A stretch of 35,420 nucleotides of DNA from positions 1 to 35,420 of the forward strand of contig NZ_MLYP01000077.1 in NCBI RefSeq assembly GCF_001866645.1, written 5' to 3'. Position 1 is the first letter of the stretch. Every line of letters starts with the position of its first letter. The notes beneath the pieces are model-generated. The model did not search any database and had not been told where the DNA came from. It was given only the letters and a program-made list of their open reading frames with translations. The position numbers and the translations under genes are program-made. Shown piece after piece: positions 23,467-31,334 of this stretch. The stretch comes from Streptomyces colonosanans. Its GTDB lineage: Bacteria; Actinomycetota; Actinomycetes; Streptomycetales; Streptomycetaceae.

Positions 23467-24259
23467 GGGAACGGATGGCCTTCCGGCGAACCTGTCGTGC
23501 TCTTCGGACCATGGCGTACCCCTTGGTCAGGACGCGGTCCCTGGCGAAGTCGCGAGTGATCGCGCGGCCCTTGACGAGCCGCTCGAACTCCTCGATCCCG
23601 GTGCTGCGGCGCACGGTGACCCGCTGCAGCGCGTGGGGGCCCTGGCGGCGGCGCGCGAGAGCGTTGCCGACGGCGAGCGACTGGTGGTAGCCCGCCTGGC
23701 GCACGGTGTTGCGCACCCGGCGGCTGGAGTAGCCGTAGGGATAGGCGAACGAGACCGGGCGGGGGCCCAGTTCGTCGGTGATGATCTGCGTGCAGTGCAG
23801 CAACTCGAACCAGAGCGCGTCGTCGTCGAGCTGGTCGAGCTGCGGATGCGTGTGGCTGTGCCCGCCGATCTCGACGCCCGAACCGGCGAGTTCGCGGATC
23901 TGGTCCCAGTCGAGCATGGTGTCCAGGCCGCCGCCGGTGTCGTGATCTCCTCTGATCCATCCCGTCGAGACGAACAGGGTGGACGCGAAGCCGTGCCGGG
24001 CGAGCGCGGGCAGGGCATGCCGGTGCACGCCCTCGTAGCCGTCGTCGAAGGTGATCAGGACGGGCCGCTCGGGCAGTGCGGCGCCCTCCCGCCAGCTGTG
24101 CGCCAGAGCGGCGGTGGTGACGGGCGTGCAGCCCAGGTCGGCCAGCAGGGCCATCTGCGCGGCGAAGGACTCGGGCGAGACCGACAGGGTGCGCGTCGCC
24201 TCGCTCGGTTCCGCCGCCACCGCGTGGTACATGAGGATGGGCACGGCCTGTTCGCTCAT
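23459..24259 (-). CDS. CE4 polysaccharide deacetylase
   Basis: A 266-residue NodB-fold deacetylase removing N- or O-acetyl groups from a glycan. Motif 1 TFDDG (70-74) has the catalytic base and a metal Asp. Motif 2 GHSHTHP (133-139) supplies two metal His. Motif 3 is VSFAYPYGYSSRRV (169-182). The N-terminus, MSEQAVPILMYHAVAAEP, is the usual start of the fold and has no signal peptide, so it appears cytoplasmic. It may therefore act on lipid-linked or nucleotide-linked intermediates before export. It overlaps the preceding transferase by 4 nt (ATGA) and the following flippase by 8 nt: a tightly coupled operon. Confidence 0.92.
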   Translation of the reverse strand: MSEQAVPILMYHAVAAEPSEATRTLSVSPESFAAQMALLADLGCTPVTTAALAHSWREGAALPERPVLITFDDGYEGVHRHALPALARHGFASTLFVSTGWIRGDHDTGGGLDTMLDWDQIRELAGSGVEIGGHSHTHPQLDQLDDDALWFELLHCTQIITDELGPRPVSFAYPYGYSSRRVRNTVRQAGYHQSLAVGNALARRRQGPHALQRVTVRRSTGIEEFERLVKGRAITRDFARDRVLTKGYAMVRRARQVRRKAIRSRV

Positions 24260-25251
24260 GCGGCGTCCTCCTCACCGTCCGGGATCTCCACGACCGGGAA
24301 CGAGGCGCCGCCCGGACGCGCCCGGACGCTCCCGAGCACGTACCCGCCCGCCGTCGTGAGCAACCCGGCGACGATCGCGCCCGCCCGGCCCGCTCCACCG
24401 GGGCGGGCCAGCAGGGCGTCGCGCAGCCCGCGGGCCACCCCGGCGGGCAGCACCCGGGTGGTGTAGTGGCGCTCCGACTCGAGTCCCTTGCCGGAGCCGA
24501 CGCTCTGGGCCACGAGCGCCTTGGAGAGGCCCTCGGCGTACGTACGGGTGCGGAAGTACGCGAAGTGCTCGCGCGGTTCGGGCACCCGGTGATGGATGAC
24601 CGCGCGGTCGTCGATCAGCAGGACCGCGTCCGGCCTGGCCCGGGTGAGGCGGATGCACAGCTCCGTCTCCTCGCCGCCCAGCGGGCGCTTGTCGCCGTCG
24701 CGCCCGATGCCCGTGGCGAAGCCGCCCGCCGCGTCGAAGGCGCTGCGCCGGAAGGAGGCGTTGCCGCCCAGGACGTTGCGCACCCGGACCCGGCCGGGCG
24801 GCAGCCCCTTGTAGGTGCAGCCCACCACCCAGTCGAACTCCTCCGGGAACCAGGCCGGGCGGCGGCCGGACGCCCAGATCGGCATCGTGCGGCCGCCGAC
24901 GGCCATCACCCGGGGGTCCTCGTACCCCGACGCGAAGTGCTTCAGCCAGTCCCGCTCGGCCACGGCGTCGTCGTCGAGGAACGCGATGACCTCCCCGTAC
25001 GAGGCGGCGATACCGGTGTTGCGGCCCGCGGACAGACCGCGGGGGCCCGCGTTGGCGAGCACGCGGATTTCCTCGGTCTCCTTGTACTGGCCGGCCAGCC
25101 GTTCCCGAAGGGTCTCGTTGTGGTCCACGACCAGCAGCGTCTCGCGCGCCAGCCGTGACTGCGCCTGTACCGAGGCGACCGCCGCGAGGATGTCCGCCCA
25201 GCGGTCCTCGGTGTAGACGCAGATCACCACGGAGATGTCCGGGCTGATCAA
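24256..25251 (-). CDS. GT2 family glycosyltransferase (second in operon)
   Basis: A 331-residue inverting glycosyltransferase with a GT-A fold: PDISVVICVYTEDRWADILAAVASVQAQ, the VVDHN region, GPRGLSAGRNTGIAASYGEVIAFLDDDAVAERDW with the metal-binding DDD at 93-95, and the acceptor-side motif GGNASFRRSAFDAAGGFATGIGRDGDKRPLGGEETELCIRL. The C-terminal part carries a weakly hydrophobic segment (AGAIVAGLLTTAGGYVLG). The start is TTG at 25251, chosen because GGGGGAA lies 5 nt upstream and the fold starts immediately after. The TTG overlaps the preceding stop (TTGA). Donor and acceptor sugars are unknown. It is part of the four-gene polysaccharide operon. Confidence 0.9.
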   Translation of the reverse strand: MISPDISVVICVYTEDRWADILAAVASVQAQSRLARETLLVVDHNETLRERLAGQYKETEEIRVLANAGPRGLSAGRNTGIAASYGEVIAFLDDDAVAERDWLKHFASGYEDPRVMAVGGRTMPIWASGRRPAWFPEEFDWVVGCTYKGLPPGRVRVRNVLGGNASFRRSAFDAAGGFATGIGRDGDKRPLGGEETELCIRLTRARPDAVLLIDDRAVIHHRVPEPREHFAYFRTRTYAEGLSKALVAQSVGSGKGLESERHYTTRVLPAGVARGLRDALLARPGGAGRAGAIVAGLLTTAGGYVLGSVRARPGGASFPVVEIPDGEEDAA

Positions 25252-26066
25252 GACAGTTCCCCCTGCCCCGAGTCGAGCGCGACGGCGTGCGGACGGCGGC
25301 GCAGCGCACGCCGGTTGGAGCGCTCCTCGAGGATCACCTTGAGCACCCTGAGCCCGTCGCGCACCGCGCGCAGATTGCTCGCGCCGTGGATGCGGAGGTA
25401 CTCGTGGCTGGGGATCTCCTGCACCTTGAGGCCGGCCTTGACCACTCGGATGTTCATGAGGGTCTCGACCTCGAAGCCCGTGCAGTCGAGGTCGATGTCG
25501 TCGAGGCAGTGCCGCCAGAACGCGTTGTACCCGTAGCACAGGTCGGTGTAGCGGGCGCCGAACTTGGCGTTGACGATCGCGCACAGCACCCGGTTGCCCA
25601 GCTTGCGGATCGGCGTCATGTCGGAGGTACCGCCGCCGTTCGCGAACCGCGAGCCCTTCGCGAAGTCGGCGCCGGACACCAGTGCGGAGACGTAACTGAC
25701 GATCTCCTGGCCATCCGCCGAGCCGTCCGCGTCGACCATCACGATGATGTCGCCGGTGCAGGCCTCGAACCCGGTGATCAGCGCGTCGCCCTTGCCCCTG
25801 CCCTGCTGCCCGACGACCTTCACCTCCGGCCAGAGCTCACGTGCGACCGCCACGGTGTTGTCCGTGGAATTGCCGTCGACGAGAACCACTTCGTGTATCC
25901 AGTCGGGCAGCGTCTTGAAGACGTAGGGGAGATTCTCCGCCTCGTTCATGGCGGGGATCACCACACTCACCGGCGGCGCGATGGCCAGGTGAGAGGAGAT
26001 GGGCCGGTAGTTCCCCGGTATTAACGGATCTTGCCCCGAAACAGCCGAGCGCAGAACAGAACTCAT
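25248..26066 (-). CDS. GT2 glycosyltransferase, polyprenyl-phosphate sugar synthase-like (first in operon)
   Basis: A 272-residue GT2 enzyme of the DPM1-like group: APPVSVVIPAMNEAENLPYVFKTLPDWIHEVVLVDGNSTDNTV, QQGRGKGDALITGFEACTGDIIVMVDADGSADGQEI with DAD at 112-114, GGTSDMTPIRKLGNRVL, YTDLCYGYNAFWRHCLDD and a soluble C-terminus. Such enzymes load a sugar on polyprenyl phosphate, fitting a supplier for the GT-C-like module encoded two genes downstream. A roughly 30-residue N-terminal extension precedes the fold and contains a TTA codon (Leu15). A GAGAGGG site lies about 10 nt before ATG. If the true start were GTG at residue 34, the TTA would be upstream of the coding region, but that start has no ribosome site. 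Confidence 0.88.
   Translation of the reverse strand: MSSVLRSAVSGQDPLIPGNYRPISSHLAIAPPVSVVIPAMNEAENLPYVFKTLPDWIHEVVLVDGNSTDNTVAVARELWPEVKVVGQQGRGKGDALITGFEACTGDIIVMVDADGSADGQEIVSYVSALVSGADFAKGSRFANGGGTSDMTPIRKLGNRVLCAIVNAKFGARYTDLCYGYNAFWRHCLDDIDLDCTGFEVETLMNIRVVKAGLKVQEIPSHEYLRIHGASNLRAVRDGLRVLKVILEERSNRRALRRRPHAVALDSGQGELS
26022..26024 (-). promoter_or_regulatory. in-frame TTA leucine codon (bldA-dependent)
   Basis: Codon 15 of the first gene of the polysaccharide operon is TTA (context GAT CCG TTA ATA CCG). In Streptomyces TTA is read only by the bldA tRNA, which accumulates late in development. I found no other in-frame TTA in the genes annotated here. Confidence 0.75.
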
Positions 26067-26432
26067 GAGTCTGGTCCCTCTCGTCCGGTGGACCGTCCGC
26101 CCCTGGACGGTCCGGCTTTTGGTCCGGTTCGAAAGGGGGGTTCTCACCCACGGCATGGCGAAATGGATCGCCGGGCATGCCGGGTGAGCTGGCAAAGCTT
26201 GCCGTCCGCCGGGAAGTCGGCAGCCGGTCGCGCGGCACGGCTCGGTACGACAGCGTCCACCGAGCACGGCACCCCCCTACCGCGCTCCGCGCCGGACCAT
26301 CGCGGTACCTGAGCCCTCCCCCGGAGCCGCTTGATGACGGGCCGATGCGGGTAGATGTATGACGGTATTGACGGTTGCGTCTTTATGGCAAGACCTGGGA
26401 CATGTCCCTCGTTTTGTTGATATTGCCGTAAC
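26067..26432 (-). other. 366-bp intergenic region with the operon promoter
   Basis: No gene is supported here; the short open frames lack coding bias. The region is relatively AT-rich around 26340-26430, where the promoter of the glycosyltransferase operon probably lies. It holds a perfect 12-bp palindrome GGGACATGTCCC at 26397-26408, which is 24 nt beyond the acyltransferase stop codon. No clear terminator for the upstream pair of genes is visible. Confidence 0.5.
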
Positions 26433-27527
26433 TCAGCGCCTCGAACGGATCTTCCCCATCCGTTTGAGGACCCGGTCGGCCGACTCGAAGAGTTCCGGCC
26501 GTGACAGCACCGCATTGCGCAGTGCCCGGACCGGGGCGCGACGCGCCCTGTGTCCGAACGCGACAGGGTGACGTCGCGTCACCCACCCTTCCGACACCGA
26601 AATCTCCCGTGTCTTCAGGGAATCCTTGTATTCCTTCTGGCCCCGTCCTAGATCCAGGTAAGCGATGCCGTCGGCCGCTGCCGCCTCGGCCATCCGCAGA
26701 TGCAGGATCAGCCCGGGGGAGTATTTCGCGAAATCCGTGTCGTACGCCGGGAACCAGCAGGCGAGAACGCGTTCGGTGCGCAGTCCGAAGTGCGCCGCAA
26801 TCGGCCGGCCGTCCGCGTAGAGGACCGACAGAATTCCCGCGAACGGCTCGGAGCGGGTGTGGAAGAGCTGGTGTACCAGCTGATTGATCCAGGGGTGCGC
26901 GAAGCGGTCGCTGCGCCCGGTTCTGCGGTACTGCGCGGACTTCCAGGCCATCAGTGTGTGCAGGGCGGCCTGGTCGCGCTCGTCGTGGACGTAGCGCACC
27001 TCGCCGGCATCCCGTCCCAGTCTGCGCTCCTTGGCGAGCGTGGTACGGGTGAACTTCGGTGACCGGGCGCGCAGTTGGTTCAGGTAGGTGTCGTACCCCT
27101 GATCGACGTCCATGACCGGGGACGGGAAGGTGCCGGAGACTCCCTCCTCGAACGGAGCCTGGCCCTCCATCAGGTGGTCGAACTCCCAGACGGCCAGGGA
27201 GCAGGCCCTCAGCAGCTCCTTGGCGTCCCAGGTGAAGCCGGGCCGGTGCACCAGGCCCTGGCAGTCCGAGACCCCGAGACCGGCGGCCCGGCCGACCCCT
27301 GCGGCCGTTCTCTGGAACGGGAAGAACGCGGCGGGCTCGCCGTCCTCGTAGGCGACCGCGATCCGCACGCCGCGTCTTGCTCGGCCCACGGCGAGTGTGA
27401 ACTCGGGGGAGAGGAAAGGGTTCGCCAGTTCGGGCGAGCCGTTGAGATGGGCCTTCGACTGCAAGGCCGTCCATGCCGCCCGGTCCGCGGAGCTGAGTTC
27501 GCCGGGGCGGTACACCCTGATGTCCAC
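26433..27527 (-). CDS. CelD/FemAB-like GNAT acyltransferase
   Basis: A 364-residue protein of the double-GNAT CelD/BcsL (acetyltransferase_6) type often found in exopolysaccharide clusters. The N-terminal half has NPFLSPEFTLAVGRARRGVRIAVAYEDGEPAAFFPFQR and SDCQGLVHRPGFTWDAKELLRACSLAVWEFDHL. The C-terminal half has SPKFTRTTLAKERRLGRD, ALHTLMAWKSAQYRRTG, VLYADGRPIAAHFGLRTERVLACWFPAYDTDFAKYSPGLILHLRMAEAAAADGIAYLDLGRGQKEYKDSLKT, which is the catalytic-domain signature. It probably acylates a glycan or lipid-linked intermediate; substrate not determinable. The GTG start lies 4 nt after the stop of the membrane protein gene, so the two form an operon upstream of the glycosyltransferase genes on the same strand. 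Confidence 0.88.
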   Translation of the reverse strand: MDIRVYRPGELSSADRAAWTALQSKAHLNGSPELANPFLSPEFTLAVGRARRGVRIAVAYEDGEPAAFFPFQRTAAGVGRAAGLGVSDCQGLVHRPGFTWDAKELLRACSLAVWEFDHLMEGQAPFEEGVSGTFPSPVMDVDQGYDTYLNQLRARSPKFTRTTLAKERRLGRDAGEVRYVHDERDQAALHTLMAWKSAQYRRTGRSDRFAHPWINQLVHQLFHTRSEPFAGILSVLYADGRPIAAHFGLRTERVLACWFPAYDTDFAKYSPGLILHLRMAEAAAADGIAYLDLGRGQKEYKDSLKTREISVSEGWVTRRHPVAFGHRARRAPVRALRNAVLSRPELFESADRVLKRMGKIRSRR

Positions 27528-27531
27528 GTCT

Positions 27532-27954
27532 TCAGGCCCGTCTTCTCACCGTACGGCCGCGCTGCCGCCGTACCAGTACCAGCAGGAGAACGAGGGAGCT
27601 GATCACGGTCACGGCGACGATCCCGCCGCGGACCGACCATCGGTGCACCGCCAGCATGCCCTGGGCGACGAGCAGATCGATCGTGATCGCTCCCGCGACG
27701 GACACCACTGTGCGGGCGAATGGATCCAGCTCCCGCAGGGCGGCTCCGATGGCCATGGCCGGCGCGGCGAGCAGGAAGAACAGTGTGAACGGGCCGCGCA
27801 GCGGTGAGTCCGCGTCGCTGAGCGCGAGGATCGCGCCGGCTGTCGCGACGACCACGGCCGCGCCCGTGAGCAGGGGTGACAGGTCCCCTCCCGGATTCTG
27901 TCCCAGCTGCCCGTCCTCACCTGATGAAGGTGGCTTGATGCCTAAGGTCTGCAT
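27532..27954 (-). CDS. small four-helix membrane protein
   Basis: A protein of about 140 residues with a short hydrophilic Gly/Pro-rich N-terminus and four predicted transmembrane helices: LLTGAAVVVATAGAILAL, GPFTLFFLLAAPAMAIGAAL, VVSVAGAITIDLLVAQGML and GGIVAVTVISSLVLLLVLV, ending in an Arg-rich cytoplasmic tail (RRQRGRTVRRRA). I do not recognise a family with confidence. ATG at 27954 is preferred over an in-frame start 29 codons upstream because the extra segment is not hydrophobic; neither has a strong ribosome site. It is followed after 4 nt by the acyltransferase gene and may be its membrane partner or part of the polysaccharide machinery. Confidence 0.75.
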   Translation of the reverse strand: MQTLGIKPPSSGEDGQLGQNPGGDLSPLLTGAAVVVATAGAILALSDADSPLRGPFTLFFLLAAPAMAIGAALRELDPFARTVVSVAGAITIDLLVAQGMLAVHRWSVRGGIVAVTVISSLVLLLVLVRRQRGRTVRRRA

Positions 27955-28428
27955 TGGCGACTTTGCCCCCCGAAGCGCCGGATGCCGGGCTTCAATGTCG
28001 CGCAGGCGACTGGGGGTCGTCAAGATGCGGAAGCCGTACACACGCGTTCTTGGCCTGCTCTAAACATGTGTTCCGTAAAGGCCTGCGAGGCCTTTGAGGA
28101 ACCTGTGTTCGGTGAATGTGGCCGACGTCATCGCGGGCGTCGTGGGGCGCGTGAGTGTGAGGGTGCGCGCCTCCAAATACGAACGGCCCGGAGCGATGAA
28201 TTCCGCCCGAGGCTGAGGAAAGAGCGGGTCAACTCGTTTCTGATTTCAAGGTCTTGGCACGCCGTCAGGTATCTGTCATGGTCACGTAACAGACGGGCAG
28301 TGGGCGTGCGGAGGACGGGATCTGGGCAAGCGCTCACATCTTTGGCATGAACACTTCCGGTCAACGCGCGTAGCTGGTACCACAGTTGCGGCACCGTTCT
28401 TGCCCACCCCCCCCGCAAAGGAGATTCC
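27955..28428. other. 474-bp divergent intergenic region
   Basis: No gene is supported. It must carry the promoters for the membrane protein gene (minus) and the SGNH lipase gene (plus). Besides the long hairpin at 28070-28102 it has TCTGT/ACAGA arms (28269-28290) and an 8-bp palindrome TGGTACCA about 60 nt before the lipase start. Confidence 0.5.
28070..28102. repeat. 33-nt hairpin in a gene-free region
   Basis: The inner stem is perfect, AAAGGCCT-GCG-AGGCCTTT (28077-28095). It extends outward through one wobble and one mismatch to GTTCC/GGAAC arms (28070-28074/28098-28102). It could terminate an unannotated short transcript or be a protein-binding dyad; it is about 115 nt from the membrane protein start and 325 nt from the lipase start. 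Confidence 0.6.
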
Positions 28429-29226
28429 ATGAGACGTCCTCGCCTTGTGGCGTACGTGACATCGCTGTTCCTCGCCGTCGGCATCGCCCTCACCGGGGCG
28501 TCCGCGGCGCAGGCGTCGACAGGGGCCTATGTGGCTCTCGGTGACTCCTACTCCTCCGGTGTCGGCTCCGGCAGTTACATCAGTTCCAGCGGCGACTGCA
28601 AGCGCAGCACGAAGGCCTACCCGTACCTCTGGCAGGGTTCCCACGCCCCGTCCTCGTTCAGCTTCATGGCCTGCTCGGGCGCCGTCACCACCGATGTGAT
28701 CAACAATCAGCTCGGTGCCCTCAACTCGTCCACGAGCCTCGTCTCCATCAGCGTCGGCGGCAACGACGCCGGCTTCGCGGATGTCATGACGAACTGTGTG
28801 ACCAGCTCCGACAGTGGCTGCCTGTCACGGATCGCGACGGCCAAGGCGTACGTCGACTCGACCCTGCCGGGTCGGCTCGACGCCGTCTACAACGCGATCA
28901 GCTCCAAGGCCCCCTCGGCCCGTGTGGTCGTCCTGGGGTACCCCCGCTTCTACAAGCTCAACACCACCCTCTGCCTCGGGCTGTCCGAAACCAAGCGGTC
29001 GGCCATCAACGGCGCCGCCGACTACATCGACACCGCGATCGCCAAGCGTGCCGCCAACCACGGCTTCGCCTTCGGTGACACCCGCAGCACCTTCAGCGGC
29101 CACGAGCTCTGCTCCGGAGACTCATGGCTGCACAGCGTCGACTGGCTGAACATCGGCGAGTCCTACCACCCGACCGCGGCCGGCCAGTCCGGCGGCTACC
29201 TGCCGCTGCTCAACAGCCTGGCCTGA
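28429..29226 (+). CDS. secreted SGNH-fold lipase/esterase
   Basis: A 265-residue secreted GDSL/SGNH hydrolase of the Streptomyces rimosus lipase/SCO1725 type. The signal peptide (1-29, ending GASAAQA) is followed by block I ALGDSYSSG with nucleophile Ser40, a block II-type Gly, block III VGGNDAGF with oxyanion Asn, and block V ESYHPTAAGQSGGY with His247. The residue three before His is Glu rather than Asp, so the triad may rely on a backbone carbonyl as in related enzymes. Six or more cysteines fit the three disulfides of this group. AAAGGAG lies 5-6 nt before ATG. It is extracellular, acting on lipids or aryl esters. It ends 3 nt before the converging kinase gene. Confidence 0.93.
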   Translation: MRRPRLVAYVTSLFLAVGIALTGASAAQASTGAYVALGDSYSSGVGSGSYISSSGDCKRSTKAYPYLWQGSHAPSSFSFMACSGAVTTDVINNQLGALNSSTSLVSISVGGNDAGFADVMTNCVTSSDSGCLSRIATAKAYVDSTLPGRLDAVYNAISSKAPSARVVVLGYPRFYKLNTTLCLGLSETKRSAINGAADYIDTAIAKRAANHGFAFGDTRSTFSGHELCSGDSWLHSVDWLNIGESYHPTAAGQSGGYLPLLNSLA

Positions 29227-29229
29227 CGG

Positions 29230-30831
29230 TCATGAATGGGAGGGGGAGGCCTCGCCCGTCGGGGTCTCCGTCTCACAGGTCACCGAGAACGGCACCGAGT
29301 TGGAGGTGGTCCGCACCGGACCGCGTACCTCCACACGGATCTCGCCGCGCACGGTGCCGCTTACGTCCTCGGTGGTGACCACGATCTGCCGCTCCGCCGT
29401 CCTCGCACCGCCCGCTGGGAACGACAGCGTCGTCCACCCCGGGTCCGAGACCTCCCCCGTGCTCGTGACCCAGCGGTAGGACACATCGGCGGGGACGCTG
29501 CCCACCGTGAACGTCACCGTGAACGTAGGTGGCGTCGAGTCCGACGACCAGCAAGGGCCGGAGTAGTCGGTGTGCGTCCCCGTGACCTTCACCGACACGG
29601 ACTGGGCGGGCGGGCTCTTCGTGTGACCGCCCCCGCTCGCGCTGGCGGACGGGGAGCCGCTCGTGGGGGTGGTGCCCGTGGGGGCGGTGCCCGCATCCGT
29701 GCTCTGCGCGGGGCTGCTCGAATCGCCCCCGCCGCCCGTGCCGTTGCTGTGCGTGGCCCCGCCGCCTGTGCCCTGTTTGTCGCCTCCGTCACTGCGGTTC
29801 GCCAGGGCGTATGTCAGCCCCGCCACGGCCAGCACGAGGACGGCCAAGCCCGCGATCAGTACGGCGACGGCACGACGGCCTCGCTCCGCGGGCTCCGGCG
29901 GAGCCGTGTAGGCGGGCCCGGGCGTGGACAGCCGAGCGGTAGGCGGTTCGTCCGGGAAGGTGGTGACGGTCGGTGTGTACGCAGGGGCACCCGTGCGCGG
30001 AGTGCCGCCCGCGCCGATGATCCGCAGGTCCTGCTCGGCCCACTCGGCCGGGAGGCGTTCGGCCGGGTCCTTGCGCAGCAGCCCCTCGATCACCCCGGTC
30101 AGCGGCCCGGCCCGGCGCGGTGGCGGCAGTTCCTCGTCGACGATCGCCCGCAGCGTGCTGAGCGGGGTGTCCTGCCGGAACGGCGAGTTGCCCTCGACCG
30201 CCGCGTACAGCAGCACCCCGAGCGACCACAGATCGGACTCGGGCCCCGGAGTGTGCCCCATGGCCCGCTCGGGGGCGAGGAACTCCGGCGAGCCGACGAC
30301 CTCACCGGTCATCGTCAGCGCCGAACTGCCCTCGACCCGGGCGATGCCGAAGTCCGTGAGGACCGCCCGGCCGTCGTTCGCCAGCAGCACGTTGCCCGGT
30401 TTGACGTCCCGGTGCAGCACCCCGGCCGCGTGTGCGGCGCGCAGGGCGGCGAGCACCTCCGCGCCGATGGACGCGGCCCGCCGCGGGGAGAGGGGGCCCT
30501 CGGTGTCCAGCAGGTCCGACAGCGCGATACCGCGGATCAGTTCCATCACGATCCAGGGACGGCCGTCCTCGTGGGCCACGTCGTAGACCGTCACCACGTT
30601 CCGGTTCGACACCCGGGCGGCGGCCCAGGCCTCGCGCTCCAGCCGGGCGTACAGGCGCTCGACCTCGGCCGCCGGAAGCCCGGCCGGGGCGCGCACCTCC
30701 TTGACGGCCACCTCCCGGCGCAGGACCTCGTCGCGGGCCCGCCACACAGTTCCCATGCCGCCCTCGCCGAGGGGGGACAGAAGACGGTAGCGTCCCGCGA
30801 TCACACGCTCAGGGCCGGGCTCTACGGACAC
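29230..30831 (-). CDS. transmembrane Ser/Thr protein kinase (PknB-like)
   Basis: A 533-residue receptor-type kinase. The Hanks domain occupies about residues 15-275: Gly loop LGEGGMGTVWRARD, VAVKEV lysine, catalytic loop LHRDVKPGNVLL, DFGIA, and activation segment ending SPEFLAPERAMGH. A Pro-rich juxtamembrane segment precedes one helix (AVAVLIAGLAVLVLAVAGLTYALA), then a Gly/Ser/Thr linker of about 70 residues and an extracellular all-beta domain of about 110 residues (SVSVKVTGTHTDYSGPCWSSDSTPPTFTVTFTVGSVPADVSYRWVTSTG), with no PASTA repeats. GTG at 30831 is chosen because GGGGGA lies 5 nt upstream; a TTG 19 codons earlier lacks a site. The ligand and substrates are unknown. Confidence 0.9.
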   Translation of the reverse strand: MSVEPGPERVIAGRYRLLSPLGEGGMGTVWRARDEVLRREVAVKEVRAPAGLPAAEVERLYARLEREAWAAARVSNRNVVTVYDVAHEDGRPWIVMELIRGIALSDLLDTEGPLSPRRAASIGAEVLAALRAAHAAGVLHRDVKPGNVLLANDGRAVLTDFGIARVEGSSALTMTGEVVGSPEFLAPERAMGHTPGPESDLWSLGVLLYAAVEGNSPFRQDTPLSTLRAIVDEELPPPRRAGPLTGVIEGLLRKDPAERLPAEWAEQDLRIIGAGGTPRTGAPAYTPTVTTFPDEPPTARLSTPGPAYTAPPEPAERGRRAVAVLIAGLAVLVLAVAGLTYALANRSDGGDKQGTGGGATHSNGTGGGGDSSSPAQSTDAGTAPTGTTPTSGSPSASASGGGHTKSPPAQSVSVKVTGTHTDYSGPCWSSDSTPPTFTVTFTVGSVPADVSYRWVTSTGEVSDPGWTTLSFPAGGARTAERQIVVTTEDVSGTVRGEIRVEVRGPVRTTSNSVPFSVTCETETPTGEASPSHS

Positions 30832-31334
30832 GGGCGTCCCCCCATTCGCATCCGCGTGATCTATCCGCTTTGCGTGGTGTCTTCCCAAAAGTAGCTCAAC
30901 CGAGTGCGGATGCCGCCCCTTTGAACACCAGTCCGTCTCCGGGGGCCGCGACGGCGAGTGGGGGACCGAGGCGCGCGATCGTCACCGCAGCGGACTCGGC
31001 GCACCGTCCCGCGGTAGCGTGCATCAACTCTGGTGCATGCGCCCCGTCGTGCAACCGTGCTCCCCCGGTCTCCTCCCCGGCGGCACGCCCCTGCTCACGA
31101 GCGGTTCCGGTAAGCCGTTCCCGCACCCGCCACGACCGGCCGGCCCGGCGGCAACCCCTGCCGCCACCAGCCGATCCTTCCTCCAACTCGCCCTGCAATC
31201 CGTCGGATTCGGACAGTGATCGTCAATCCCCTTACAGAGGAGGTGAATCCTGGGCCCGCGATACACGAGTGCCATGAGGGGGCGATAGGGTTACTCTGCC
31301 CGGGCCGGGTGGACTCGTACGGGTGGGGAGTGAC
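30832..31334. other. 503-bp region without a supported gene
   Basis: This divergent region holds the kinase promoter and that of the small gene at 31335. A hexamer TAGGGT (31286-31291) is a plausible -10 for the latter. AGAGGAGGTGA (31237-31247) matches the anti-Shine-Dalgarno sequence almost perfectly but leads only to very short frames. A minus-strand open frame at 30896-31198 has only about 73% G/C at third positions and is not accepted. Confidence 0.45.

Noticed and set aside
30896..31198. Minus-strand open frame of 100 codons between the kinase and small protein genes
   Set aside because: Only about 73% G/C at third positions against over 90% for real neighbours, and no recognisable motif.
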